DNA of 64,000 nt. Source: Streptomyces antimycoticus. GTDB taxonomy: Bacteria > Actinomycetota > Actinomycetes > Streptomycetales > Streptomycetaceae. Below are positions 45,501-56,200 of the stretch, piece by piece. The stretch is from positions 3,968,001 through 4,032,000 of the forward strand of contig NZ_BJHV01000001.1 in the NCBI RefSeq assembly GCF_005405925.1, given 5' to 3'. Every line of letters begins with the position of its first letter. Position 1 is the stretch's first letter. Below the pieces are notes generated by a model. It saw only the letters and a list, made by a program, of their open reading frames with translations, had not been told where the DNA came from and made no database searches. A program made the translations under genes and the position numbers.

Positions 45501-48500
45501 GGCTGACGGTGAGCCGCTTGGTCTTCCGACCCTGCGCCTCGAAACCGGCCGCGACCTGCAGCGCCTCGTCCTCGTCACCCGCGATGACAACCGAAGTGGG
45601 CCCGTTGAGCGCGGCGATCGACACCCGCTCGCTGAGCAGCGGCGCCACCTCGTCCTCTGACGCCTGCACCGCGATCATCGCGCCACCAGCGGGCAACTCC
45701 TGCATCAAGCGGCCACGCGCGGCCACCAGCTTCGCCGCATCGGCGAGCGACAGCACACCCGCCACATGCGCCGCGGCCAGCTCACCGATCGAATGCCCCG
45801 AGAGGAAGTCGGGCCGCAGCCCCCACGCCTCCACCAACCGGAACAACGCCACCTCGACCGCGAACAAAGCGGGCTGAGTGAAACCGGTCCGGTCCAGCGC
45901 CTCGGCGTCCTCGCCGAACAGCACCGTCTTCAGCGGCCGTTCGAGATGCGCGTCCAGCTCATCGCAGACCGCGTCCAGCGCCTCCGCGAACACCGGATAG
46001 GCGTCATACAGCTCACGCCCCATCCCCAGCCGCTGACTCCCCTGCCCCGTGAACAGGAACGCCAGCTCACCCTCGGCAACCACACCCTCGACCAGCCCCG
46101 GCGCGGACTCCCCCCGCGCCAGCGCCTCCAGCCCGGACAGCAGTTCGTCCCTGCCGTCCGCGACCAGCACCGCGCGGTGGTCGAGCGCGGCGCGGCCGGT
46201 GACCAGGGTGTGGGCGACGTCGGCCGGTGCGAGGTCGGAGTGCGCGGTCAGATGGGCGTACAGCCGCTCGGCCTGGGCCCGCAGGGCGTCGGTGCCCTTG
46301 GCGGAGAGCGCGTACGGCAGCACATCGGAGCCACCCCGCTCGGGCTCCTCCTCCACCGGTTCGGCAGTGATGGCCGGGGCCTGCTCGATGATGGTGTGGG
46401 CGTTGGTGCCGCTGATGCCGAACGAGGACACGGCGGCGCGGCGCGCGCGGCCGGTCTCCGGCCACTCCTGCGCCCGCGTCAGCAGCGCGATGTCCCCGGC
46501 CGTCCAGTCGACGTGTGGCGACGGCTCGTCCACGTGCAGCGTCTGCGGCAGCACACCGTGCCGCATCGCCATCACCATCTTGATGATGCCCGCGACACCG
46601 GCCGCCGCCTGGGAGTGGCCGATGTTGGACTTGATGGAGCCGAGCCACAGCGGCCGCTCCGCGTCCCGCTCCTGGCCGTAGGTGGCCAGCAGCGCCTGCG
46701 CCTCGATCGGGTCGCCCAGTGTCGTACCCGTACCGTGCGCCTCGACGACGTCCACATCGCCGCTGGTCAGCCCGGCGCTGGTCAGCGCCTTGCGGATGAC
46801 GCGCTGCTGGGACGGGCCGTTCGGCGCCGTCAGACCGTTCGACGCGCCGTCCTGGTTGACGGCCGAGCCCCGCACGACGGCCAGCACCTGGTGGCCGTGG
46901 CGCCGCGCGTCCGACAGCCGCTCCACGAGCAGCATGCCGACGCCCTCGCCCCAGCCGGTGCCGTCCGCACCGGCCGCGAACGCCTTGCAGCGGCCGTCGG
47001 CGGCCAGGCCGCCCTGGCGGCCGAACTCGGTGAAGTGGCCGGGCGTCGTCATCACGGTGACACCGCCCGCGAGCGCCATCGTGCACTCGCCCTGGCGCAG
47101 CGCCTGGATCGCCCAGTGCAGCGCCACCAGCGACGACGAGCAGGCCGTGTCGACGGTGACCGCCGGGCCCTCCAGACCGAGGGCGTAGGCGATACGGCCG
47201 GACATGACGCTACCCGCATTGCCCGTCATCACATGGCCCGCGACCTCCGCGCCGGCCTGCTCCAGGCCCGCGTCGTAGCCGCTGTAGGCCGCGCCCACGA
47301 ACACGCCGACCGAGCGGCCACGCAGCGAGTCCGGGTCGATCCCGGCGCGCTCGAACACCTCCCACGACGTCTCCAGCAGCAGCCGCTGCTGCGGGTCCAT
47401 GGCCAGGGCCTCACGCGGCGAGATGCCGAAGAAGGCCGCGTCGAAGAGGTCCGCGTCGTGCAGGAAGCCACCGGCGCGGGCGTAGTCGGACGGGGCCGCG
47501 TCAGCCTCGTCGCCGTCCGCCGCCCACTGGCTCTCCCAGTTGCGGTTGACGGGGAATCCGGTGATGGCGTCCGAGCCGGTGGCCACGAGCTGCCACAGGT
47601 CCTCGGGCGAGCGGACGTCGCCGGGGTAGCGGCAGCCCATCGCGACGATGGCGATCGGGTCGTCGGCGAGGGAGGCGGCGGTAGTGGGGAGTGCCGGGTC
47701 CGCGTGCTCGGCCTCGGCCTCGGCCCCGTCGACGTCCAGGCCGATTAGTTCGGCGCGCAGATGGTCGGCGAGGACGGTGGGGTTCGGGTGGTCGAAGACG
47801 ATCGTGGAGGGCAGCTTGAGCCCGGTGGCGGCGGAGAGCCGGTTGCGCAGTTCGACGGCGGTGAGCGAGTCGAAGCCCAGCTCCTTGAAGGCGCGGCGGG
47901 CCTCGATGGCGTCGGCGGAGGCGTGGCCGAGGGCCGTGGCCACATGGCCGCGGACGAGGTCCAGCAGCGTCCGGCGGCGCTCGTTCGGGGAGAGCGCGCG
48001 CAGCCGCTGGGCCAGGGACGAACCGGCGGCGAGCGCGCCCGCGGCGGTGCGCCGGCCGGTCGTGCGGATCAGCCCGCGCAGCAGCGCCGGGACCGGACCG
48101 GATCCGGCGGCGGAGCGCAGCGCCGCGAGGTCGAGCCGGGCCGGGATCAGCAGGGTCCGGCCGGTGCGGCGGGCGGCGTCGAAGAGCGCCATGCCCTCGT
48201 CGTCGGTGAGGGCGCGCATACCGCTGCGGGCCAGCCGCAGCAGATCGGTCTCGGTCAGATCGCCGGTGATACCGCCGGACTGGGCCCACAGGCCCCACAC
48301 CAGCGAGGTGGCGGGCAGGCCCGCCGCGTGGCGGTGGGCGGCGAGCGCGTCGAGGAAGACGTTGGCCGCGGCGTAGTTGGCCTGGCCCGCGCCGCCCAGC
48401 GTGCCCGCGATGGCGGAGAACAGCACGAACGCGGACAGGTCGAGGTCTCGGGTCAGCTCGTGCAGGTTCCAGGCCGCGTCCACCTTCGGACGCAGCACCC

Positions 48501-51500
48501 GCTCCAACTGCTCGGGCGTCAGGGCGGCGGCCGTGCCGTCGTCCAGCACACCGGCGGTGTGCACGACGGCCGTCAGCGGATGCTCGGCCGGGAGGGCGGC
48601 CAGGGTCGCGGCGAGGGCGTCGCGGTCCGCGGCGTCGCAGGCGGCGAGGGTGACCTCGGCGCCGCGTTCACGGAGTTCGGCGGCCAACTCGGTGGCGCCG
48701 TCGGCGTCCGCACCACGGCGGCTGGTCAGCAGCAGGTGGCGTACGCCGTGCTCGGCGACCAGGTGGCGGGCGAGCAGCCGGCCCAGGGCGCCGGTGCCGC
48801 CGGTGATGAGCACGGTGCCGTCGGCGTCGAACGCCGGGGCGGCCTGCGGGTCGTTGTCCGGCGCCGAGGCGCGGGCCAGCCGGGGCGCGAGGGCCCGGCC
48901 CGCGCGCAGGGCGAGCTCCGGCTCCCCGGTGGCCAGGGCGTCGGAGAGCGCGTCGGCGGAGGTGTCAGCGGTCTCTTCCACGTCCACGAGGACGAAGCGG
49001 CCGGGGTTCTCGGTCTCGGCGGAGCGCACCAGACCCCACAGGGGCGCGTGCACCAGATCGGTGACGCCCTCCTCGGCGTCGGCGGCCATCGCGCCCCGGG
49101 TGACGACCACCAGGCGCGCTTCGGCGAACCGCTCATCGGCCAGCCAGCCCTGCACCAGGGCCAGCGCACGCCGCGCCTCCCGGTGCGCGGCCTCGGCCAC
49201 GTCCTCGTCCGGGCCGCCGGGCGCGGGCGCGAAGGACGCGAGGACCAACTCCGGGGCGGCGGTGTCGCCCGCCTCGACGGACCCGCCCAGCGCGGCCAGG
49301 TCGGCGGCGGAGCCGGCGGCCACTGCGGCCGGGATCAGCCCGAACGGGTCCTCGCCCAGGACGACACGGCGGGTGGCGGCATCCGGACCGGCGGAGGTGG
49401 GCTGCGGGGCCACCCAGTCGAGCCGGAACAGGCTCTGCCACGCCACGTCCGCGTCGCCGGTGAGGTCGTCGGGGAGCGGACGGCAGCGCAGGGTGTCAAC
49501 GGCGGCGACCGGCTCGCCCGTGGCATCGGCGAGCGCCAGGGTCACCGTGTCGGCTCCGGCGGGCGCGATCCGTACGCGCAGCGCGGAGGCGCCCTCCGCG
49601 TACAGCCGGACGCCCTGCCAGACATCGGTCAGTTGGGCACCCTCGCGGCCGTGGAGGGCGTGCAGGGCGGCGTCCAGCAGCGCCGGGTGCACGGCGAACT
49701 CTTCGGCGCCGGGCTTGACGTCGTCGTCCAGCCGGACCTCGGCGAAGAGTTCGTCCCCGCGCCGCCAGGCGGCCGCGAGCCCCTGGAACCCCGGGCCGTA
49801 CCGCAGCCCGGCCTCGGTCAGCCGGGCGTAGAGCGCTTCGGGCTCGATCGCCTCGGCGGCGGTCGGCGGCCACTCGGCCAGGTCGAACGACGGGCCGGGG
49901 GCGCCGGAGGCGAGCACACCGCTCGCGTTCCGCACCCACGCCGTGTCGGCGGCGGCGTCCTCCGGGCGGGAGGAGACGGTGAACGAACGACGCCCGGCGT
50001 CGTCCGAGGCACCGACCGTGACCTGCAGCCGGACGCCACCGCGGGCGGGCAGCACCAGCGGGGCGTGCAGGGTCAGCTCGTCGAGCAGATCGCAACCGAC
50101 CTGGTCACCGGCCCGGACGGCAAGCTCCACGAACGCCGAGCCGGGGACCATCACCGCGTCCCGGACCGTGTGATCGGCCAGCCACGGATGGGTGTCGAGG
50201 CCCAGTCGTCCCGTGAAGACGAGTCCATCGGACTCCGCCAGCGGCACCGCCGCACCCAGCAGTGGGTGTCCGGCCGGCTCCAGCCCGACGGAGGCCACAT
50301 CACCCACGGACGCCGCACCCGGCTCCAGCCAGAACCGCTCGTGCTGGAAGGCGTATGTCGGCAGGTCGACCCGAACCGCGCCGGTCCCGGCGAAGTACGC
50401 GGCCCAGTCCGGCGCCACGCCACGGACGTGGGCCCGCGCGATGGCCGTGGTCAGCGCCTCGGCCTCGGGACGGCCCTTGCGCAGCGCGGAGATGAACGCG
50501 GCGTCCTCGCCGGCCGCGCAGTCCTGGGCCATCGCGGTGAGCACACCGTCGGGGCCCAGCTCGATGAAGGTGGAGACGTTCTGCGCCTCGAGCGTCCGTA
50601 TGCCATCGAGGAAGCGGACGGCCTCGCGGACGTGGCGCACCCAGAAGTCGGCGGTCGTGATCTCCTCGGCGGAGACGACGTTCCCGGTGAGGTTGGAGAC
50701 GAGGGGGATGCGCGGGGCCTCGTACGTCAGCCCCTGCGCGACCTCACGGAACGCCTCCAACATGCCGTCCATACGCGGCGAGTGGAAGGCGTGGCTGACC
50801 GTGAGCCGCTTGGTCTTCCGACCCTGCGCCTCGAAACCATCGGCAATCGCGACAGCCTCGTCCTCATCACCCGCGATGACCACCGACGTCGGACCGTTGA
50901 GCGCGGCAATCGAGACCCGCTCGGTCAGCAGCGGCGCCACCTCGTCCTCCGAGGCCTGCACCGCGATCATCGCGCCACCGGCCGGAAGCTCCTGCATCAA
51001 ACGACCACGCGCCGCCACCAGCTTCGACGCATCCGCCAGCGACAACACACCCGCCACATGCGCGGCGGCCAGCTCACCGATCGAGTGCCCCGACAGGAAG
51101 TCCGGCTTCAGACCCCACGCCTCAACGAGACGGAACAGCGCCACCTCAACGGCGAACAGCGCGGGCTGAGTGAAACCCGTCTGATCCAGCGCCTCGGCGT
51201 CATCCCCGAACAACACATCCCGCAGCGGCCGCTCAAGGTGCGCGTCCAGCTCCGCGCACACCGCGTCCAGCGCCTCCGCGAACACCGGATACGCCTGGTA
51301 GAGCTCACGCCCCATCCCCAGCCGCTGACTCCCCTGCCCCGTGAACAGGAACGCCACCTTGCCACCGGCCACCGAGCCCTCGACCACACCCGGCGCACCA
51401 CGGCCCTCGACCAGGGCACCCAGACCAGCCAGCAGCCCATCCCGGTCCTCGGCCACCACCACCGCACGGTGTTCAAAGGCGGACCGCCCGGTCGCCAGCG

Positions 51501-53049
51501 AGAACCCCACGTCCACCGGACGCTGCTCGCCACCCGCCTCCACATGCGCCACCAGCCGCTCGGCCTGGTCCCGCAGCGCGGCCGCGCCCCGCCCCGACAG
51601 CACCCACGGCACCACAGCCGGAGCCACGACAGGAGCCGCGGCAGCCTCCGCCGCTTCGGCTTCCGGCGCCTGCTCGATGATGGTGTGGACGTTGGTCCCG
51701 CTCACACCGAACGACGAGACGCCCGCCCGGCGCGGCTGGCCGGTCTCGGGCCACGGCCGCGCCTCGGTCAGCAGGGACACCTCTCCCGCCGACCAGTCGA
51801 CATGCGGGGTGGGCTCGTCCACGTGCAGCGTCCGCGGCAGCACCCCGTGCCGCATCGCCATGACCATCTTGATGACGCCGCCGATACCGGCGACGTTCTG
51901 GGTGTGGCCGATGTTCGACTTCAGCGAGCCGAGCCACAGCGGCCGCCCCTCCGGCCGCTCCTTGCCGTAGGTGGAGAGGAGGGCCTGTGCCTCGATGGGG
52001 TCACCCAGCGTGGTGCCCGTGCCATGGGCCTCCACCGCGTCCACATCGGCGGGGGTGAGACGGGCGTTCTCCAGGGCCTGCCGGATGACGCGCCGCTGCG
52101 ACGGGCCGTTCGGCGCGGTCAGGCCGTTGGAGGCGCCGTCCTGGTTCACGGCGCTGCCGCGCACCACCGCGAGCACCGGGTGGCCGTTGCGCCGCGCGTC
52201 CGACAGCCGCTCGACCAGCAGCACCGCGACGCCCTCGGACCAGCCGGTGCCGTCCGCCGAGGCCGCGAAGGACTTGCAGCGGCCGTCGGCGGAGAGTCCG
52301 CGCTGACGGCTGAACTCCACGAACACATCCGGGGAGGACAGCACGGTCGCGCCCGCCGCCAGCGCCAGCGAGCACTCGCTCTGCCGCAGCGCCTGGACCG
52401 CCAGGTGCAGCGCGACCGAGGAGGACGAGCAGGCGGTGTCGATGGTGGCCGCCGGGCCCTCGAGCCCGAAGGCGTAGGAGAGCCGACCGGACGCGACGCT
52501 GGAGGCGGTGCCGGTGAGCAGATGGCCCTCGACACCCTCCGGGAGGTCGTACTCCCCCGCCCCGTACGCCTGCGTGGACGCGCCGACGAACACGCCGGTG
52601 CGCGAGCCCCGCATGGTGTCCGGGTCGATCCCGGCCCGCTCGAACGCCTCCCACGAGGTTTCCAGCAGCAGCCGCTGCTGGGGGTCCATGGCCAGGGCCT
52701 CACGCGGCGAGATGCCGAAGAAGCCCGGGTCGAACCGGCTCGCGTCGTACAGGAATCCGCCCCCGCGGGCGTAGAACGTGCCCTCGCGCTCCGGGTCCGG
52801 GTCGTACAGCGACTCGATGTCCCAGCCGCGGTCGGTGGGGAAGCCGGAGATGGCGTCCCGGCCGTCCGCGACGAGCCGCCACAGCTCCTCGGGGCTGCCG
52901 ACACCGCCGGGGAACCGGCAGCTCATGCCGACGATCGCGATCGGTTCCCGGGACGCGTCGGTGAGCTGCTGGTTCTGCTTCCGCAGCCGCTCGGTTTCCT
53001 TCAGCGAGGCCCGCAGCGCATCAACGAGCTTTTCGTTGGGGGTTGTCAT
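27573..53049 (-). CDS. PKS-3: pentamodular type I polyketide synthase, frame broken twice
   Basis: ATG at 53049 has GGAG 7 nt upstream; upstream in-frame codons overlap PKS-2 and are not used. The N-terminus [20 protein letters not shown] is a class 1b docking coiled coil. Five modules follow: 3.1 (DH-KR), 3.2 (KR), 3.3 (DH-KR), 3.4 (KR), 3.5 (DH-KR), all with malonyl-type ATs (GHSIGE, HAFH). The end is a class 1a docking tail ([16 protein letters not shown]). The frame changes at ~39,410-39,427, inside a hairpin repeat, and at ~28,158-28,166, in a G4 run. Each behaves as one missing base; restoring both gives 8,492 residues. As read literally, translation stops at 39256, in the KR region of module 3.3. 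Sequencing error is the simplest explanation, at least for the second site. The expected chain segment alternates ene/ol: ene, ol, ene, ol, ene. Confidence 0.88.
28158..28166 (-). other. Frame break in PKS-3 between KR 3.5 and its ACP
   Basis: The upstream frame reads [13 protein letters not shown]. The continuation [20 protein letters not shown] lies one frame over. One C is missing from a C4 run (coding strand); adding it joins both parts with no residue lost. This looks like a homopolymer sequencing error. Confidence 0.85.
32261..32769 (-). repeat. Near-identical KS tract shared with 16,552-17,060
   Basis: Partner of the tract in KS 5.2, located in KS 3.5. Identity continues with a few changes towards the [13 protein letters not shown] region. 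Alternating identical and divergent blocks suggest gene conversion between the two modules, not simple selection on protein sequence, because synonymous positions are shared. Confidence 0.75.
33240..37865 (-). other. Module 3.4: KS-AT(malonyl)-KR-ACP
   Basis: KS has DTACSSS near 37,330 and [12 protein letters not shown] has GHSIGE near 35,985 and HAFH near 35,690. The KR dimerisation helix [18 protein letters not shown] is present. KR has [23 protein letters not shown] and GQANYAAAN (active B-type). ACP has [13 protein letters not shown] near 33,370. Expected product is a hydroxyl. Confidence 0.92.
39358..39458 (-). repeat. GC-rich hairpin repeat, copy 2, inside KR 3.3 coding region
   Basis: Shares with copy 1 the blocks ATCCCGCCCCTTCCCGCA, GGCTCCGCCC, GGACCCCGGTCC and GACGGGCTTGA (plus strand). 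It contains two stem-loops with TCC loops (plus strand): GCGGC/GCCGC at 39,394-39,406 and CAGGGC/GCCCTG at 39,411-39,425. It is about 23 bp longer than copy 1 between the shared blocks, and 23 is not a multiple of three, so the reading frame differs on the two sides. It separates the KR region [11 protein letters not shown] from [15 protein letters not shown]. Confidence 0.85.
39410..39427 (-). other. Frame break in PKS-3, module 3.3
   Basis: Before this site the coding frame reads FEDRGPG; after it the matching frame reads [10 protein letters not shown] and continues into KR 3.3. One base is missing relative to copy 1 of the repeat (GGGG versus GGG in the hairpin arm). Both arms of the hairpin are consistently one base shorter, so this may be a genuine repeat variant and not a read error. 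Confidence 0.8.
43270..47675 (-). other. Module 3.2: KS-AT(malonyl)-KR-ACP, lacking the KR dimerisation helix
   Basis: KS has DTACSSS and [12 protein letters not shown] has GHSIGE and HAFH. After the post-AT motif [16 protein letters not shown] the sequence goes within ~15 residues to [12 protein letters not shown], the KR start. The FW-x-x-V-E-x-E-D helix seen in modules 2.2, 3.4, 4.1 and 5.1 is missing. KR has [23 protein letters not shown] and GQANYAAAN (active B-type). Expected product is a hydroxyl. Confidence 0.88.
45993..46142 (-). repeat. Identical AT tract shared with 61,561-61,710
   Basis: Partner tract in AT 3.2. Similar high-identity AT cores (around GHSIGE) also occur at about 35,900-36,250, 41,270-41,620 and 4,500-4,860, so AT exchange within this locus appears repeated. 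Confidence 0.7.
47740..52950 (-). other. Module 3.1: KS-AT(malonyl)-DH-KR-ACP
   Basis: KS has [12 protein letters not shown] (Cys ~residue 208) and [12 protein letters not shown] has GHSIGE (~655) and HAFH. DH has [10 protein letters not shown] (~963), YGPGFQG and HPALLD (~1125). KR has VTGGTG-like [17 protein letters not shown] and GQANYAAAN, but the position 13 before Tyr is Ala (FSAIAG) instead of Ser. ACP has LGFDSL near 47,860. Expected product is an alkene if the KR works. Confidence 0.9.
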
Positions 53050-53074
53050 CGTGTACTCCGTGCTTGGGCCCGCG

Positions 53075-53260
53075 TCAGGAATCGTTGCCGTCGAGGCTGT
53101 CGAGGTCGAGCGCCATGTCGATGAGGTGCTGGACGTCCATCTCGTCGATGGACTCCGCCTCGTCCTCGACGCGGCTGGGATCGGAAGTGGCTGCTTGTGG
53201 ATCGGCCAGCCGGAGCAGCGTGTCCAGCAGCCCCGCCTCCCGGATCCGGCCCATCGGGAT
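53075..53260 (-). other. PKS-2 C-terminal docking domain, class 1b-like
   Basis: After ACP 2.2 the tail has a helical [20 protein letters not shown] segment and ends in [16 protein letters not shown] residues (here [17 protein letters not shown]). The other C-termini in the window instead end in [E/D]-[I/L]-F-[D/A]-x-[I/L]-[N/D]-type tails. The LIDMAL ending and its partner are like the PikAIII/PikAIV junction as I remember it. This should make the PKS-2 to PKS-3 handover specific. Confidence 0.75.
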
Positions 53261-56200
53261 GGTGGCCAGGGTGCGGCGCAGCTCGGCGTCCTGCGGATCG
53301 GTGTCCACATGGGCGTGGCCGGGGCCGTGGCCCGGTCCGTCCGGGATCAGCTCGGTCAGCAGATGCTCGGCGAGCGCGGCCGGTGTCGGGTAGTCGTAGA
53401 CCAGGCTCGCGGGCAGCTTGAGGCCGGTGGTCGCGCCGAGCCGGGTGCGCAGTTCGACCGCGGTGAGCGAGTCGAAGCCCAGCTCGCTGAAGGCGCGTCC
53501 GGCCCCGACCTCGTCGGCGGAGGCATGCCCGAGGGCGGTGGCCACATGGGTGCGGACCACCTCCAGCACCGCGTCCTTACGGTCGGCCACGGCCAGTCCG
53601 GCGAGCCGCTCGCGCAGCGCGGAGGCGCCGTCGGCCGCCGCCGGGTCCGCCGATTCGCCCTCGCCGCCGCCCCGCAGGGCCTTGGCGACCTGCGGCAGAT
53701 CGTCGATCAGCGGGCGGGGGCGGGCGGCGGTGAAGGCCGGGGCGAAACGCTCCCAGTCGACATCGGCCACCGTCACGGCGGTCTCCTGGCGGGAGAGCAC
53801 CCGCTGGAAGGCGACCATGTTCAGCTCGGGTGCCATCGGCGGCAGTCCACGGCGGCGCAACTGCTCCTCCGCGTCGCCCTCGGCGGCCATCCCGCCCTCC
53901 GCCCACGGGCCCCAGGCCACGGAGGTGGCGGTGAGACCGCGGGCCCGGCGCTGTTCGGCCAGCGCGTCGAGGAAGGCGTTTCCGGCCGCGTAGGCCCCCT
54001 GGCCACCACTGCCCCACACCCCGGCGATCGAGGAGAACAGCACGAAGGCGTCCAGCTCGGCGGCCTCGCCGAAGAGGGCGTCGAGGTGGACCGCCCCGGT
54101 CGTCTTGGCCGCCACGATCCGGGCGAACTCGGGGAGTTCGGTGCCGGTGCCGGGCTCCTGGGAGATCCCGGCCGAGTGCACCACGGCGCGTACCGGGGTG
54201 CCGCCCACGGCCAGCTTCTCCACGAGCGCGGCGAGCGCGTCGCGGTCGGCCACATCGCATGCCTCGACGGTCACGGCGGTGTCGGTGTCGGACAGTTCGG
54301 CCACGATCTCGGCCGCGCCCGGCGCGTCGGGGCCCCGGCGGCTGAGCAGCACCAGCCGCTCCGCGCCGTTGTGCGCCAGCCAGCGGGCGACATGCCGCCC
54401 CAGGGCGCCGGTGCCGCCGGTCACCAGCACGGTGCCGCGCGGCGTCCAGGGCTCGGCGGCGGCGGTGGCCGCGTCGCGCGGGGCCGGGACGAGGCGGCGT
54501 ACGAAGACCCCGGTGGCGCGGATCGCCACCTGGTCCTCGTCGTCGGCCCCGGCGAGCACGGCCGCGAGCCGGTCCAGCGCCCGCTCGTCCACGGTCTCCG
54601 GCAGGTCGACCAGACCGCCCCAGCGCTCAGGCTGCTCCAGGGCGACGACCCGGCCGTAGCCCCAGACCTGGGCCTGGGTGGCGCTGGTCAGCCGGTCGGC
54701 GCCGCCGGTGGCGACCGCGCCCCGGGTGACGCACCACAGCCGCGCCGGGGCGTCGTCGCCCCGCAGCGCCAGCGCCTCGGCCAGCGCACCGGTCAGCGCG
54801 AGGCCGACCGGCACCGCGGGGTGCTCCGGGTGCGGCCGCTCGTCCAGCGCCAGCAGGGAGAGCACTCCGGCCACCGGGCCGTCGGCCGTCGCCGCGGCGA
54901 GGCGGTCGGCCACGGCCGCGGGGGCGGTGTCCGCGGCGTCCAGTTCGACGCGGACGATCCGCACTCCGCGCCGCGTCAGGTCGTCGGCCACGGCGGTGAT
55001 CCGCGGGTCGTCGGCGTGGTGCGCGGGGACGACGGTCAGCCAGGTGCCGGCCGGGGCCGGGGAGCCCGACGGGCCCTGCGGACGCGGCTTCCACACCACG
55101 TTGTAGAGGTGACCGTCGGCGGCGGAGCGCTCGCGCTGGGAGCGGCGCCACGTCGACAGGGCGGGCAGCACCGCGCTGAGCGGCTGGTCGCCCTCGACCC
55201 GCAGCTCGGTGGCGAGCGACTCCCAGTCCTCGCGCTCCACGGCCGCCCAGAACCGCGCGTCCACCGCGTCCACCGCGCCCTCGGCCCGGGTCCCGGCCTC
55301 CAGGGCGAACTCCGGCCAGTAGCGGCGGCGCTGGAACGCGTACGTCGGCAGGTCGACGCGGTGAGCGCCGGTCCCGGCGAAGTACCCGGTCCAGTCCACC
55401 TCGGCGCCCCGGACATACGCCTGGGCGAGCGCGGTGGTGGCGGTCTCGGCCTCGGGACGGTCCTTGCGCAGCGCGGCGGCGAAACCCGCCGCCTCGGCGT
55501 CGGTGACGCACTCCTGGGCCATGGCGGTCAGGACGCCGTCGGGACCCAGCTCCACGAAGGTGGTGACGCCCTGGGCTTCCAACGCCCGTACGCCATCGAG
55601 GAAGCGGACCGCCTCGCGGACGTGGCGCACCCAGAAGTCCGGGCTGGTGATCTCCTCGGCGGAGACGATGGCGCCGGTGAGGTTGGAGACGATCGGAATG
55701 CGCGGGGCTTCATACGTCAGCCCCTCCGCGACCTCACGGAACGCGTCCAGCATCCCGTCCATACGCGGCGAGTGGAACGCGTGGCTGACCGTGAGGCGCT
55801 TCGTCTTGCGACCCTGCGCCTCGAAGCCAGCGGCAATCTCCACCGCCGCATCCTCGTCACCCGCGATGACCACCGACGTCGGCCCGTTGAGCGCGGCGAT
55901 CGAGACGCGCTCGGTGAGCAGCGGCGCCACCTCGTCCTCGGACGCCTGGACGGCGATCATCGCGCCACCGGCAGGCAGCTCCTGCATCAACCGTCCACGC
56001 GCGGCCACCAGCTTCGCCGCGTCCGCGAGGGACAGCACACCGGCCACATGCGCGGCGGCCAGTTCACCGATCGAGTGGCCGGACAGGAAGTCCGCCTTCA
56101 GACCCCACGCCTCCACCAGCCGGAACAGCGCCACCTCGATGGCGAACAGCGCGGGCTGGGTGAACCCGGTCCGGTCCAGCGCCTCGGCGTCGTCCCCGAA

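Noticed and set aside
53050..53310. Upstream extension of PKS-3 by 87 codons to 53310
   Set aside because: That part overlaps the PKS-2 C-terminal docking coding sequence in another phase; the ATG at 53049 has GGAG at proper spacing and begins a typical docking peptide.
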